64,000 nucleotides of DNA from TK10-74A sp965217625 (GTDB taxonomy: Bacteria > Chloroflexota > Dehalococcoidia > Bin125): contig OZ244557.1 in NCBI GenBank assembly GCA_965217625.1, positions 1,116,001 through 1,180,000 of the forward strand. Reading direction: 5' to 3'. This document shows positions 8,618 through 16,407 of the stretch, piece by piece (the stretch's first letter is position 1; every line of letters starts with the position of its first letter). A program made the translations under genes and the position numbers. The notes beneath the pieces are model-generated. The model was not told the DNA's origin and ran no database searches. It was given only the letters and a program-made list of their open reading frames with translations.

Positions 8618-9382
8618 CTACCCCCGGCCGAGCAGCGGCATCTTCGTCGCCATGACCGTAATGAAGGGCACGTTGGCGTCGAGCGGCAGGTCCGCCATGT
8701 AGACGATCGCCCGCGCGACGTTCTCGACGTCCATCGTCGGCTCGGGCGCGATCGTGCCGTCGGCCTGCGGCACGCCGCGGCGCATGCCCGCCGTCATCTC
8801 CGTGCCCGCGTTGCCGATGTCGATCTGGCCGCAGGCGATGTCGTACTTGCGCCCGTCCAGCGCCGTCGACTTGGTGAGCCCGGTGAGCGCGTGCTTGGTC
8901 GCGGTGTAGGGCGCGGAGTTGGGCCGCGGCCGGTCGGCCGAGATCGAGCCGTTGTTGATGATCCGTCCGCCACGTGGGTCCTGGTCCTTCATGATCCGGA
9001 ACGCCTCCTGCGTGCAGAGGAACGGCCCCGTCAGGTTCACTTCCACGACGCGCTGCCACTGCTTCGGCGTCAGATCTTCCAGCAGCACCGGGGGGGCGCC
9101 ACCGCCCGCGTTGTTGAACAGCAGGTCGAGCCGCCCGTACTCGGCGCGCACCCGCGCGAAGAGCGCCGCCACCGAGTCCGCATCCCGCACGTCCGTCGCG
9201 ACGGGCAGCGCCCGCGCGGCGTCGTCGCCGGCCAGCTGCTGTGTCTCCTCGAGCCGCTCCGCCCGCCGCCCCGCCAGCACGACCGTCCAGCCCTCGCGCA
9301 GCAGCGCCAGCGCCGACGCCCGTCCGATGCCCGACCCGGCTCCCGTCACGACCGCCACCCGGGTCCTCGTCGCGTCCGTCAT
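8618..9382 (-). CDS. Short-chain dehydrogenase/reductase
   Basis: A 254-residue classical SDR, an NAD(P)H-dependent alcohol/ketone oxidoreductase of the cytoplasm. The cofactor motif TGAGSGIG lies at residues 13-20, NNAGGG near 91, and the catalytic set is Ser in NNGSIS with the YTATK pair (YxxxK) near residue 160. The ATG at 9382 was chosen because it sits just before the Rossmann fold and overlaps the stop of the upstream isomerase-like gene by 4 nt (ATGA); longer upstream extensions read as low-quality Arg-rich sequence. The pairing with a hydroxypyruvate isomerase-like gene suggests a small carbohydrate or hydroxy-acid route, but the substrate is not recognisable. Confidence 0.9.
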   Translation of the reverse strand: MTDATRTRVAVVTGAGSGIGRASALALLREGWTVVLAGRRAERLEETQQLAGDDAARALPVATDVRDADSVAALFARVRAEYGRLDLLFNNAGGGAPPVLLEDLTPKQWQRVVEVNLTGPFLCTQEAFRIMKDQDPRGGRIINNGSISADRPRPNSAPYTATKHALTGLTKSTALDGRKYDIACGQIDIGNAGTEMTAGMRRGVPQADGTIAPEPTMDVENVARAIVYMADLPLDANVPFITVMATKMPLLGRG

Positions 9383-10164
9383 GCCTGCCTGCCTTTCTCT
9401 GCCTGCGTCGCGCCATTCATCACGCCGTAGGGGCGCGCCCAGCCGAGCCCGGCCAGCGTCCCCGCGCGGGGACGGTACTCGCAGCCCACCCAACCGTCGA
9501 AGCCCAGCTCATCGATCAGCGCCAGCAGGAACGGATAGTTGATCTCCTGCCGCGCGTCCGGCTCGTGGCGGCCGGGCACGCCGCTGATCTGGAAGTGGCC
9601 GATCACGTCGAAGTGCGCGCGGATCGTCTCGGCCAGGCGGCCCTCCATGATCTGCATGTGGTAGATGTCGTACTGCATGCGCACGTTGTCGCGCGCCACC
9701 TCGTCGATGATGCGCCGGGCCTGCGCCGAGCCGGTCAGGAAGTAGCCGGGGTTGTCGACCGTGTTGAGCGGCTCCAGCAGGATGCGCACGCCCCGCGACG
9801 CGGCCGCGTCGGCCGCCCAGCGCACGTTGGCGACGAACGTCGATTCCGCGGCGGCGGCGTCCGTGCGTCCCGCCACACAGTGCACCTGCCCGCACTCCAG
9901 GGCGGCCGCGTAGTCCAGCGCCGTCATCATGCCCGCCTGGAACGCGCGCTCCTCGCCGGGCACGGCCGCCAGCGCGACGGGGGTGTTGATCAGCACCGCC
10001 TGCAGCCCGGCGTCGCGCGACCGGGCGGCCAGGCTCGTCGCGGGCTCCCCGTAGGGCGCCTGGATCTCGACCGCCCGGAAGCCCGCCGCCGCGGCCAGCG
10101 CGAAGCGGTCGAGCAGGGGCGCCTCGCGGAACATCGATGACAGGCTCGCGGCGAGGCGTGGCAT
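9379..10164 (-). CDS. Hydroxypyruvate isomerase-like TIM-barrel protein
   Basis: A 261-residue xylose-isomerase-like TIM barrel closest to the hydroxypyruvate isomerase (Hyi/OtnI) group. Metal-site landmarks of that group are present in order: Glu in LLEPLNTVDNPGYFL, Asp and His in QYDIYHMQIMEG, His in GHFQISGVPGRHEPD, and Glu in WVGCEYRP. Starts at ATG 10164 and overlaps the SDR start by 4 nt, so both are expected from one mRNA. The family isomerises hydroxypyruvate and tartronate semialdehyde or related 2-oxo sugar acids; the companion dehydrogenase could act on the product (inference). Confidence 0.87.
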   Translation of the reverse strand: MPRLAASLSSMFREAPLLDRFALAAAAGFRAVEIQAPYGEPATSLAARSRDAGLQAVLINTPVALAAVPGEERAFQAGMMTALDYAAALECGQVHCVAGRTDAAAAESTFVANVRWAADAAASRGVRILLEPLNTVDNPGYFLTGSAQARRIIDEVARDNVRMQYDIYHMQIMEGRLAETIRAHFDVIGHFQISGVPGRHEPDARQEINYPFLLALIDELGFDGWVGCEYRPRAGTLAGLGWARPYGVMNGATQAEKGRQA

Positions 10165-10377
10165 GGCGGCATGCTAGCCGACGGTCGGGGGCGGGGGGCC
10201 GGCGCTTGCCGCAGCGCAGTGTCGGGGAGACCCGCGCCAGAGTCGGTGAGCAATCCCGGGAGCGCCGACGGACGTAGATACAGCGACGGATTCTGCCGTC
10301 TGTGCGACAATCTCCGCGCACCTGCAGAGCGCGAGCGGAGCCCCGGGCGCACTGTTCGCACTTGCGGAGTGAATGTC

Positions 10378-12771
10378 ATGACCCGACACCGCCTCATCAA
10401 CCTGATCCGCAGTCACGCATACGATTCCCTCGCGGGGGTGCTCGCCGCCGGCCTGGCGCTCGGCGTTGCCGAGTTGGTGGCCTCGCTCACCGGCGCCACG
10501 TCACTGATCACCGCGGTCGGCAACGTCGTGGTCGACTACACGCCGGGCGTTCTCGTGAAGTGGGCGATCGACACGTTTGGCACGGCCGACAAGCCCATCC
10601 TGCTGGCCTCCATCGTCCTGGTCTCGCTGGGGCTCGGGGCCGTGCTCGGCCCTGCCGCCCGCGGCCGGCGCTGGGTTGCCGCGGTCGCGTTCGGCGGCTT
10701 CGGCCTGATCGGCGCCATCGCCGGCGCCAGCGACCCGCTCTCGTCCGATCTCGGCTCGTTCCTCACCGCGGCCGCCGCCGCGATCGTCGGATGGTTGGCC
10801 GTGGGCCGGCTGCTCGACGCCGCCACGCTGGAGGCGCCGGCCATCGAGACGACCACGACCGAGGCGGACACGGGCGAGGCGGACACAACTGAGGCGGACG
10901 CGGGCGAGGCCGGCGAACCGGCCGCCGCGACCCTCGGCCCGAAGCTCGTCGACCGGCGCCGCTTCCTCGGCTATGGGGTGGCGACGGTCGGGGGCGCCGC
11001 GCTCACCGCCGTAGTCGGCCGGCTCGTCTTCGACCCCGCCGGCGAGATCGACGACCAGCGCGCGGCCATCGAGCTGCCGGCCGTCGAGGCCACCGAGGCC
11101 GCTGCGGAGGCGGAGGCCGCGGCAGCGGAGGAGGCCGCGGCGGCGGAGGCGGAAGCGGCGGCGGAGGCGGAGGCCGCAGCAGAGGCCGCAGCGGCCGCGG
11201 CGGCGGCGGAGGCGGAAGCGGCGGCAGAGGCGGAGGCCGCAGCAGAGGCCGCAGCGGCCGCGGCGGCGGCGGAGGCGGAAGCGGCGGCAGAGGCCGCGGC
11301 GGCAGCCGAGGCCGCGGCGGAGGCGGAGGCCGCAGCAGCAGCGGAGGCCGCGGCGGCGGCGGAGGCGGAGGCCGCAGCCGAGGCCGCAGCGGCGGCGGAG
11401 GCCGCAGCCGCTGCGGAGGCGGCGGAGGCCGCGGCAGCGGCGCGGGCCGCGACGGCGGCCGCCGCGGAGGCCGCGGAGGAGGAAGTCGAGGCAGCGACGG
11501 CGGCCGCCGCAGAGGCCGTGGCGGCGGCCCAGGCCGCCGCGGCGCAAGCGGCGGAGGCGACGGCGGCGGCCCAGGCCGCGACCGCGGCCGCCGCGGAGGC
11601 CGCGGCGGAGCAGGCGGCGGCGGCAGCGGCCGCGGTCGCCGCCGCGGAGGAGGCGGCAGAGGCAGCGGAGGCGGAGGCGGCGGAGGCGGCGGCAGCAGCG
11701 GCCGCGGAGGCCGCAGCGGAGGAGGCCGCAGCGGCCGCAGCGGAGGCCGCGGCGGAGGCCGCAGCGGAGGAGGCCGCGGCCGCAGCGGCGGCAGAGGCCG
11801 CGGCGGCGGAGGAGGCGGCCGCGGCGGCAGCAGCAGCCGCCGCCCAGACCATCGTCATGCCCGTCGAAGGGCAGTCGCCGCTGCTCACGCCGAACGATAA
11901 GTTCTACCGGATCGACACGGCGCTCAGCACCCCTCAGGTCGACGTCGACACGTGGACGCTGCGCATCACGGGCATGGTCGACGAGCCGTACACGCTGAAC
12001 TTCCAGCAACTGCTTGAGATGGTCGAGATCGATGAGTCCGCCACGCTGGCCTGCGTCTCCAATCGCGTCGGCGGCGGGCTCGTGGGCAACGCGATCTGGC
12101 TGGGCGTGCCGCTCCCGACGCTGCTTGAGCGCGCCGGCATCCAGGAGGGCGCGGACCAGATCGTCGGACGCTCCGTCGATGACTTCACCGTCGGCTTCCC
12201 CACCGAGGTCGCCCTCGACGGCCGGCCCTCAATGGTCGCGATCGGGATGAACGGCGAGCCGCTCCCCGCGGAGCACGGATTCCCCGCGCGCCTCATCATC
12301 CCGGGCCTCTACGGCTACGTCTCGGCCACCAAGTGGCTCCGCGAGATCGAACTCACCACCTTCCGGGACTTCGACGCCTACTGGATCCCGCGCGGCTGGT
12401 CGAGGTACGGGCCGATCAAGACCCAGTCACGCATTGATGTGCCGCGCAAGGACAGGACGATCGCGGCGGGCCGGACCGAGATCGCCGGCGTCGCCTGGGG
12501 CGGCATCCGCAGCATCGCCCGGGTCGAGGTGCAGGTCTCCGACGCCGATGGACCAGAGGGCGAATGGCGCGAGGCGCAAGTCGGCGAGCGGCTCACGCGG
12601 GCCAGTTGGCGGCAATGGGCGATCGAGTGGGACGCCGCGCCGGGCTCGTACCAGATCGCGGTCCGCGCCACCGACGGCGAGGGGGAGACCCAGACCGTGC
12701 ACGTCCGCCCGTCGAAGCCCGACGGCGCCACCGGCTACCACAAGATCCACGTGGACGTCGAGGAGGCGTAG
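10378..12771 (+). CDS. Membrane-anchored molybdopterin-dependent (sulfite-oxidase-fold) oxidoreductase with a long Ala/Glu rod
   Basis: A 797-residue protein in three parts. Residues 1-150 hold about four predicted membrane helices. Around residues 195-220 an RRRFLGYG motif leads a fifth hydrophobic segment resembling a Tat-type anchor. Residues about 236-490 are almost only Ala and Glu, probably a continuous helix or rod. The rest is a sulfite-oxidase-fold domain with the molybdenum-ligating Cys in TLACVSN, then GNAIWLGVPL, RLIIPGLYGYVSATKWL and a C-terminal Ig-like dimerisation part. It is predicted to act outside the membrane with electrons passed to an unidentified partner. GGAG 8 nt upstream supports the ATG. 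The rod is internally repetitive at DNA level, far longer than in usual family members. Confidence 0.85.
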   Translation: MTRHRLINLIRSHAYDSLAGVLAAGLALGVAELVASLTGATSLITAVGNVVVDYTPGVLVKWAIDTFGTADKPILLASIVLVSLGLGAVLGPAARGRRWVAAVAFGGFGLIGAIAGASDPLSSDLGSFLTAAAAAIVGWLAVGRLLDAATLEAPAIETTTTEADTGEADTTEADAGEAGEPAAATLGPKLVDRRRFLGYGVATVGGAALTAVVGRLVFDPAGEIDDQRAAIELPAVEATEAAAEAEAAAAEEAAAAEAEAAAEAEAAAEAAAAAAAAEAEAAAEAEAAAEAAAAAAAAEAEAAAEAAAAAEAAAEAEAAAAAEAAAAAEAEAAAEAAAAAEAAAAAEAAEAAAAARAATAAAAEAAEEEVEAATAAAAEAVAAAQAAAAQAAEATAAAQAATAAAAEAAAEQAAAAAAAVAAAEEAAEAAEAEAAEAAAAAAAEAAAEEAAAAAAEAAAEAAAEEAAAAAAAEAAAAEEAAAAAAAAAAQTIVMPVEGQSPLLTPNDKFYRIDTALSTPQVDVDTWTLRITGMVDEPYTLNFQQLLEMVEIDESATLACVSNRVGGGLVGNAIWLGVPLPTLLERAGIQEGADQIVGRSVDDFTVGFPTEVALDGRPSMVAIGMNGEPLPAEHGFPARLIIPGLYGYVSATKWLREIELTTFRDFDAYWIPRGWSRYGPIKTQSRIDVPRKDRTIAAGRTEIAGVAWGGIRSIARVEVQVSDADGPEGEWREAQVGERLTRASWRQWAIEWDAAPGSYQIAVRATDGEGETQTVHVRPSKPDGATGYHKIHVDVEEA
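11146..11271 (+). repeat. 63-bp tandem repeat inside the Ala/Glu rod
   Basis: Two adjacent 63-bp copies (11146-11208 and 11209-11271) differ at one visible base, and a third partial copy starts at 11272. Each encodes 21 Ala/Glu residues in frame. The near identity points to recent slippage or duplication lengthening the rod. Confidence 0.85.
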
Positions 12772-12816
12772 CCCGGTCAACCGGCGGCGACGGCGAGCGC
12801 GCGCCGGCCCTCGGCG

Positions 12817-13560
12817 TCAGAACGTCCCCGTGTCGGCGCCGAACCACTTCCTGAGGAGCGCGTTCAGCGAGCCGTCGGCCTTCATCTCGCCGATCGCCTC
12901 GTCCAGCTTCTCCCGCAGGTCGTCGTCGCCCTCCTGGACGCCGATGCCGACGCCGCGGTCGAGCGGCACCTGGGGGCCGACCACCGCCAACTGACCGCCG
13001 CTCTCCGCGACGCTCTCGGCCGCGAAGCCGCTGTCGACCAGCACCGCGTCCGCCTCGCCGGCGAGGACGGCCGCGATGGCCTCGGGGGCCGTCTCGTACT
13101 CCTGCATCGTCGCGCCGGAGCCGGCGAGGTGGTCGTGCTGGACGGTGGCCACCTGGACGGCCACGACGCCGGTGACCACGGCATCGCCGGCGCCGGCCAG
13201 GGCGAGATAGAGCGAGGGGCTGGGCGGGATGTACGGCTGCGTGAAGTCGATCAGCGCGTCCCGCTCGTCCGTGATGCTCATCCCGGTCAGGACGGCGTCG
13301 AAGTCGCCGTCGACCAGGTTGGGGATGGTGCTATCCCAGTCGTTGGTCATCCAGGTGCACTCAAGATCGGCGCGGCGGCACAGCTCGTCGCCCAACTCCC
13401 GCTCGAACCCGTCGATCTCGCCGTCGTCGTTGATGAAGTTGTAGGGCGGGTAGGCCCCCTCGGTCGCCAGACGGATCGCATCGTCGCCGCCGCACGACAG
13501 CGACGCAGCGGCGAGCAGGGCCAGCACTGCGCCCCACGCGAGCAGTCGGAGCTTGGTCAC
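12817..13560 (-). CDS. Amino-acid ABC transporter solute-binding lipoprotein (family 3)
   Basis: A 247-residue family 3 solute-binding protein that would capture a polar amino acid or similar ligand outside the membrane and deliver it to an ABC permease. A signal peptide ends in the lipobox LSC with Cys at residue 23. The fold starts at EGAYPPYNF, followed by DGEIDGFERELGDELC and DAVLTGMSITDERD, the standard first-lobe motifs. GTG 13560 is preferred over GTG 13566 because AGGTGG lies 6 nt before it. No permease or ATPase gene is nearby, so it is an orphan binding protein here. It lies tail-to-tail with the molybdopterin oxidoreductase. Confidence 0.88.
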   Translation of the reverse strand: MTKLRLLAWGAVLALLAAASLSCGGDDAIRLATEGAYPPYNFINDDGEIDGFERELGDELCRRADLECTWMTNDWDSTIPNLVDGDFDAVLTGMSITDERDALIDFTQPYIPPSPSLYLALAGAGDAVVTGVVAVQVATVQHDHLAGSGATMQEYETAPEAIAAVLAGEADAVLVDSGFAAESVAESGGQLAVVGPQVPLDRGVGIGVQEGDDDLREKLDEAIGEMKADGSLNALLRKWFGADTGTF

Positions 13561-13644
13561 TTGCACCCACCTTCCGCGATCCGCGCCGGCGCGCCCCGTC
13601 TGGCCCCGCGGCCGTGCCCGGGTGCCGGCGTCGTCGTCGCGACC

Positions 13645-14715
13645 CTACAGATTCCCGTCGAAGAAGGCGACGATGCGGCGCCGGTATTCGTCCGCGGCGG
13701 CGGTCGCGCCCTCCCCATGCTCGGCCGCGGGGATCAGCCACAGCGCCTTGGGCTGCCCCGCCGCCGCGAAGATGGCCTCGCCGTCGGACGGGGAGATGGT
13801 CTCGTCGTCGAGGCCGTGCATCACCAGCAGCGGCGTCGGCGCGAGCGCCGCGACGGCCCGCTCGGGCACGATGTCCCCGGCGTCGATGCCCGTGCGGCGC
13901 TCGGCCAGCCACACGGTGATCGGCGCGAACGGGAATGCCGGCAGGCCGATGAAGTGCGTGAAGCTCTGGCCGACGGCCGAGTCCACGCTGCGGAACGACG
14001 CCTCCACCGCCACCGCCCGCACGTCGTCGCTGCCGGCCGCCGCCAGGATGGCGCTGGCCCCACCCTGCGAGATGCCCAGCAGGCCGATCGACGCGGCGCG
14101 CGGACCGAGCCGGGACTTGAGGTGATCGATCGCGGCCAGGACGTCGTCCTGCTCGTGGTAACCCAGCGACACGTAGTCGCCGCCGCTCTCGCCGCGGTTG
14201 CGGAAGTCGAACAGCAGCACCGTGAAGCCGGCGTCGAGCAGCATGTCGGCGTGGGGCAGCATCTCGCGCCGGTCGCAGCGATAGCCGTGCAGCAGCAGCA
14301 CCGCCGCGTCGCGCGTGCCCACGGCCAGCCAGCCGGCCAGGCGGGTGCCGTCGGCGCTGTGGAACACGACCGGCTCGACCGCCGCCTCGAGGACCGGGTA
14401 TTCAGACAACTCCGACATGCCGTCGCAGACATCGGGATGGAGGGCCCGCTCGGAGCCGACCCAGGCCACGCCCAGCAGCAGCAGCGCGGTGAGGGCCACG
14501 CTGACGCCCAGGTAGACGTTGGCCGCCAGCCGGCGGCGTGGGCGGGCGATCGGTCGCAGCGACCAGTAGACGTACACGACGGGCGCGGGCACGAACAGCC
14601 AGGCCACGAGCAGCGCCGCGAACGCCCCGCCGCCCAGGCCCATCACGGCGGCCAGCACCCCAACGACCGCCAGCAGCACCCCGATCGCGACTCTGAAGCC
14701 GATGCGCCACATCAT
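13645..14715 (-). CDS. Membrane-anchored alpha/beta hydrolase
   Basis: A 356-residue protein with two or three predicted membrane helices in the first 105 residues, followed by an alpha/beta hydrolase domain. The nucleophile elbow is GISQGG, the acid Asp is in HGLDDETIS and the catalytic His in AAEHGEG. LLLHGYRCDRREM is the oxyanion loop and FDFRNRGESGGD the region after strand 4, as in the YqkD/BAAT-like exported hydrolases. The start is taken at the double ATG near 14715, just before the first helix; a longer frame to 14772 would overlap the next gene. Substrate unknown. Its 5' end abuts a truncated binding-protein gene on the other strand, so this is a probable recombination border. Confidence 0.8.
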   Translation of the reverse strand: MMWRIGFRVAIGVLLAVVGVLAAVMGLGGGAFAALLVAWLFVPAPVVYVYWSLRPIARPRRRLAANVYLGVSVALTALLLLGVAWVGSERALHPDVCDGMSELSEYPVLEAAVEPVVFHSADGTRLAGWLAVGTRDAAVLLLHGYRCDRREMLPHADMLLDAGFTVLLFDFRNRGESGGDYVSLGYHEQDDVLAAIDHLKSRLGPRAASIGLLGISQGGASAILAAAGSDDVRAVAVEASFRSVDSAVGQSFTHFIGLPAFPFAPITVWLAERRTGIDAGDIVPERAVAALAPTPLLVMHGLDDETISPSDGEAIFAAAGQPKALWLIPAAEHGEGATAAADEYRRRIVAFFDGNL

Positions 14716-14755
14716 CGGGGGATAGCAGCCCTGGCGCGGGGCCGCAAACGCTGGG

Positions 14756-16303
14756 GTGGCCGGCGCGATCACGCTCGAGCCGCTGGCCGGCTACGACCCG
14801 GACGGCAACCTCGTGCCGCGGCTGGCCGTCGGCATCCCGACGATCGCCAACGGCGGCGTGTCGGCGGACCAGACGTCGATCACGTGGACGCTGCACGAGG
14901 GGCTCAAGTGGTCGGACGGCAGCGACATGACCGCCCGCGACGTGGTCTTCACGTGGCGCTACTGCACGCACGCGGAGACCGGCTGCACGAACAGCAGCGC
15001 CTTCGCCGGGATCACGTCGGTGGAGGCCGTCGACGAGCGCACGGTCGAGATCCGCTTCGACGCCCCGACGCCGTATCCGTACAGCGCCTTCGTGGGCGCC
15101 GGCACGCCGATCATCAGCGCGGCGCAGTTCGCCGACTGCGTCGGCGCGGCGGCGCGCACCTGCGGCGCCCAGAACTCGGCCCCGCTGGGAACCGGCCCCT
15201 ACCGCATCGTCGAGTTCACGCCGAACGAGGGGGGCGTCTACGAGCGCAACCCGTTCTACCGCGGCGACGCCCCGTACTTCGACCGGGTGGTCCTGCGCGG
15301 CGGCGGCGACGCCGTCTCGGCGGCGCGCGCGGTCCTGGAGGACGGCGAGGCCGACTACGCCTGGAACGTCCAGGTCGAGCCGCCGAAGCTCGCGGCGATG
15401 GAAGCGGCCGGCCTGGGCCGGGTCGTGGCGGGGTTCGCCAGCATCGTGGAGCGGATCGTGGTCAATCAGACGAACCCGGACCCGGCCCTGGGCGACGATC
15501 GCTCGGAGTACCTGGGCGGGTCGAACCCGCACCCGTTCCTGACGTTCACGCCGATCGCCCAGGCGATGTCGATGGCGATCGATCGCGTCCAGCTGACCGA
15601 TGATCTCTACGGCTCCGCCGGCCGGCCCGCGTGCAACCTGATCGCGGCGCCCGCGCACTACGCGTCGACGGCGAACGACGGCTGCCTGTCGCAGGACATC
15701 GACGGGGCCAAGCGGCTGCTCGACGACAACGGCGTCGTGGACACGGACGGGGACGGCGTCCGCGAGTATGGGGGCGTCCCGCTGCGGATCACCTACCAGA
15801 CGACGGTCAACTCCATCCGTCAGGAGACCCAGAGACTCATCCGGGGCTGGTGGGCGCAGATCGGCGTCGAGGCCGAGCTGCTGCAACTCGACGCCGGCGT
15901 CTTCTTCGGTGGCGATCCCGCGGTCGATGCCGGGGCGACGTATCGCCGCTTCTTCGCGGACGTGCAGATGTACGCGACGGGCTCGGGCCCCGATCCGCAG
16001 GAGTATCTGGCGGGGCAGCGCTGCGGCGAGATCCAGACCCGGGACAGCGGCTGGGCGGGCGGCAACAACACGCGCGCCTGCGATGCCGAGTACGACGCCG
16101 TCTTCGCGCAACTCGCCCGGACGCCGATCGGACCCGACCGCGAGGCGCTCGTCCGGCAACTCAACGACATCCTGGTGCAGAAATACTACGAGATCCCGCT
16201 CGTCGTGCGCGGCTCCGTGTCGGCGCATCTGGACACGCTGCGCGGCGTCCGCATCAACGGCTGGGACAGCGAACTGTGGAACATCGCTGAGTGGCGTCGC
16301 TGA
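14756..16303 (+). CDS. 5'-truncated peptide/nickel-type solute-binding protein (family 5), probable gene remnant
   Basis: The 515-residue frame matches a family 5 solute-binding protein from about its EPLA motif onward: EPLAGYDPDGNLVPRLA at the start, then LKWSDGSDMTARDVVFTWRY, LGTGPYRIVEF and DTDGDGVREYGG. Complete relatives carry a signal peptide and roughly 60-100 further residues before this point; here they are missing, and an in-frame TAG at 14723 prevents extension. Without a signal the protein could not reach the cell surface. No ribosome site precedes GTG 14756. The C-terminus is intact and uninterrupted. No permease or ATPase genes follow. The simplest reading is a pseudogene left by a rearrangement within about 14716-14760; a misassembly is the alternative. 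Confidence 0.75.
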   Translation: MAGAITLEPLAGYDPDGNLVPRLAVGIPTIANGGVSADQTSITWTLHEGLKWSDGSDMTARDVVFTWRYCTHAETGCTNSSAFAGITSVEAVDERTVEIRFDAPTPYPYSAFVGAGTPIISAAQFADCVGAAARTCGAQNSAPLGTGPYRIVEFTPNEGGVYERNPFYRGDAPYFDRVVLRGGGDAVSAARAVLEDGEADYAWNVQVEPPKLAAMEAAGLGRVVAGFASIVERIVVNQTNPDPALGDDRSEYLGGSNPHPFLTFTPIAQAMSMAIDRVQLTDDLYGSAGRPACNLIAAPAHYASTANDGCLSQDIDGAKRLLDDNGVVDTDGDGVREYGGVPLRITYQTTVNSIRQETQRLIRGWWAQIGVEAELLQLDAGVFFGGDPAVDAGATYRRFFADVQMYATGSGPDPQEYLAGQRCGEIQTRDSGWAGGNNTRACDAEYDAVFAQLARTPIGPDREALVRQLNDILVQKYYEIPLVVRGSVSAHLDTLRGVRINGWDSELWNIAEWRR

Positions 16304-16323
16304 CGGCCTGAGCGGCGGCGCGG

Positions 16324-16352
16324 TTGTGGGGCCAAGGGGTGGCGGCTAGAAT
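16324..16352 (+). promoter_or_regulatory. Sigma-70-type promoter of the Cys-repeat lipoprotein
   Basis: A -35-like TTGTGG (16324-16329), a 17-bp spacer and a -10 TAGAAT (16347-16352) lie about 55 bp before the ATG. Confidence 0.55.
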
Positions 16353-16407
16353 CGGCGCGTTGTCCCCAGCACCGTCCAGCATCGACGCGGCATTCAGGAG
16401 TCGAACC

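Noticed and set aside
10978..11840. Antisense Ser/Ala or Arg/Gly-rich frames opposite the rod
   Set aside because: They mirror the GCC/GAG repeats and have no start signals or domains.
11146..11850. CRISPR-like repetition
   Set aside because: The repeats are contiguous without unique spacers and stay in frame with the Ala/Glu rod.
14715..14772. Longer start of the alpha/beta hydrolase (to 14772)
   Set aside because: It would add 19 unconserved residues and overlap the truncated binding-protein gene; the double ATG before the first membrane helix is more likely.
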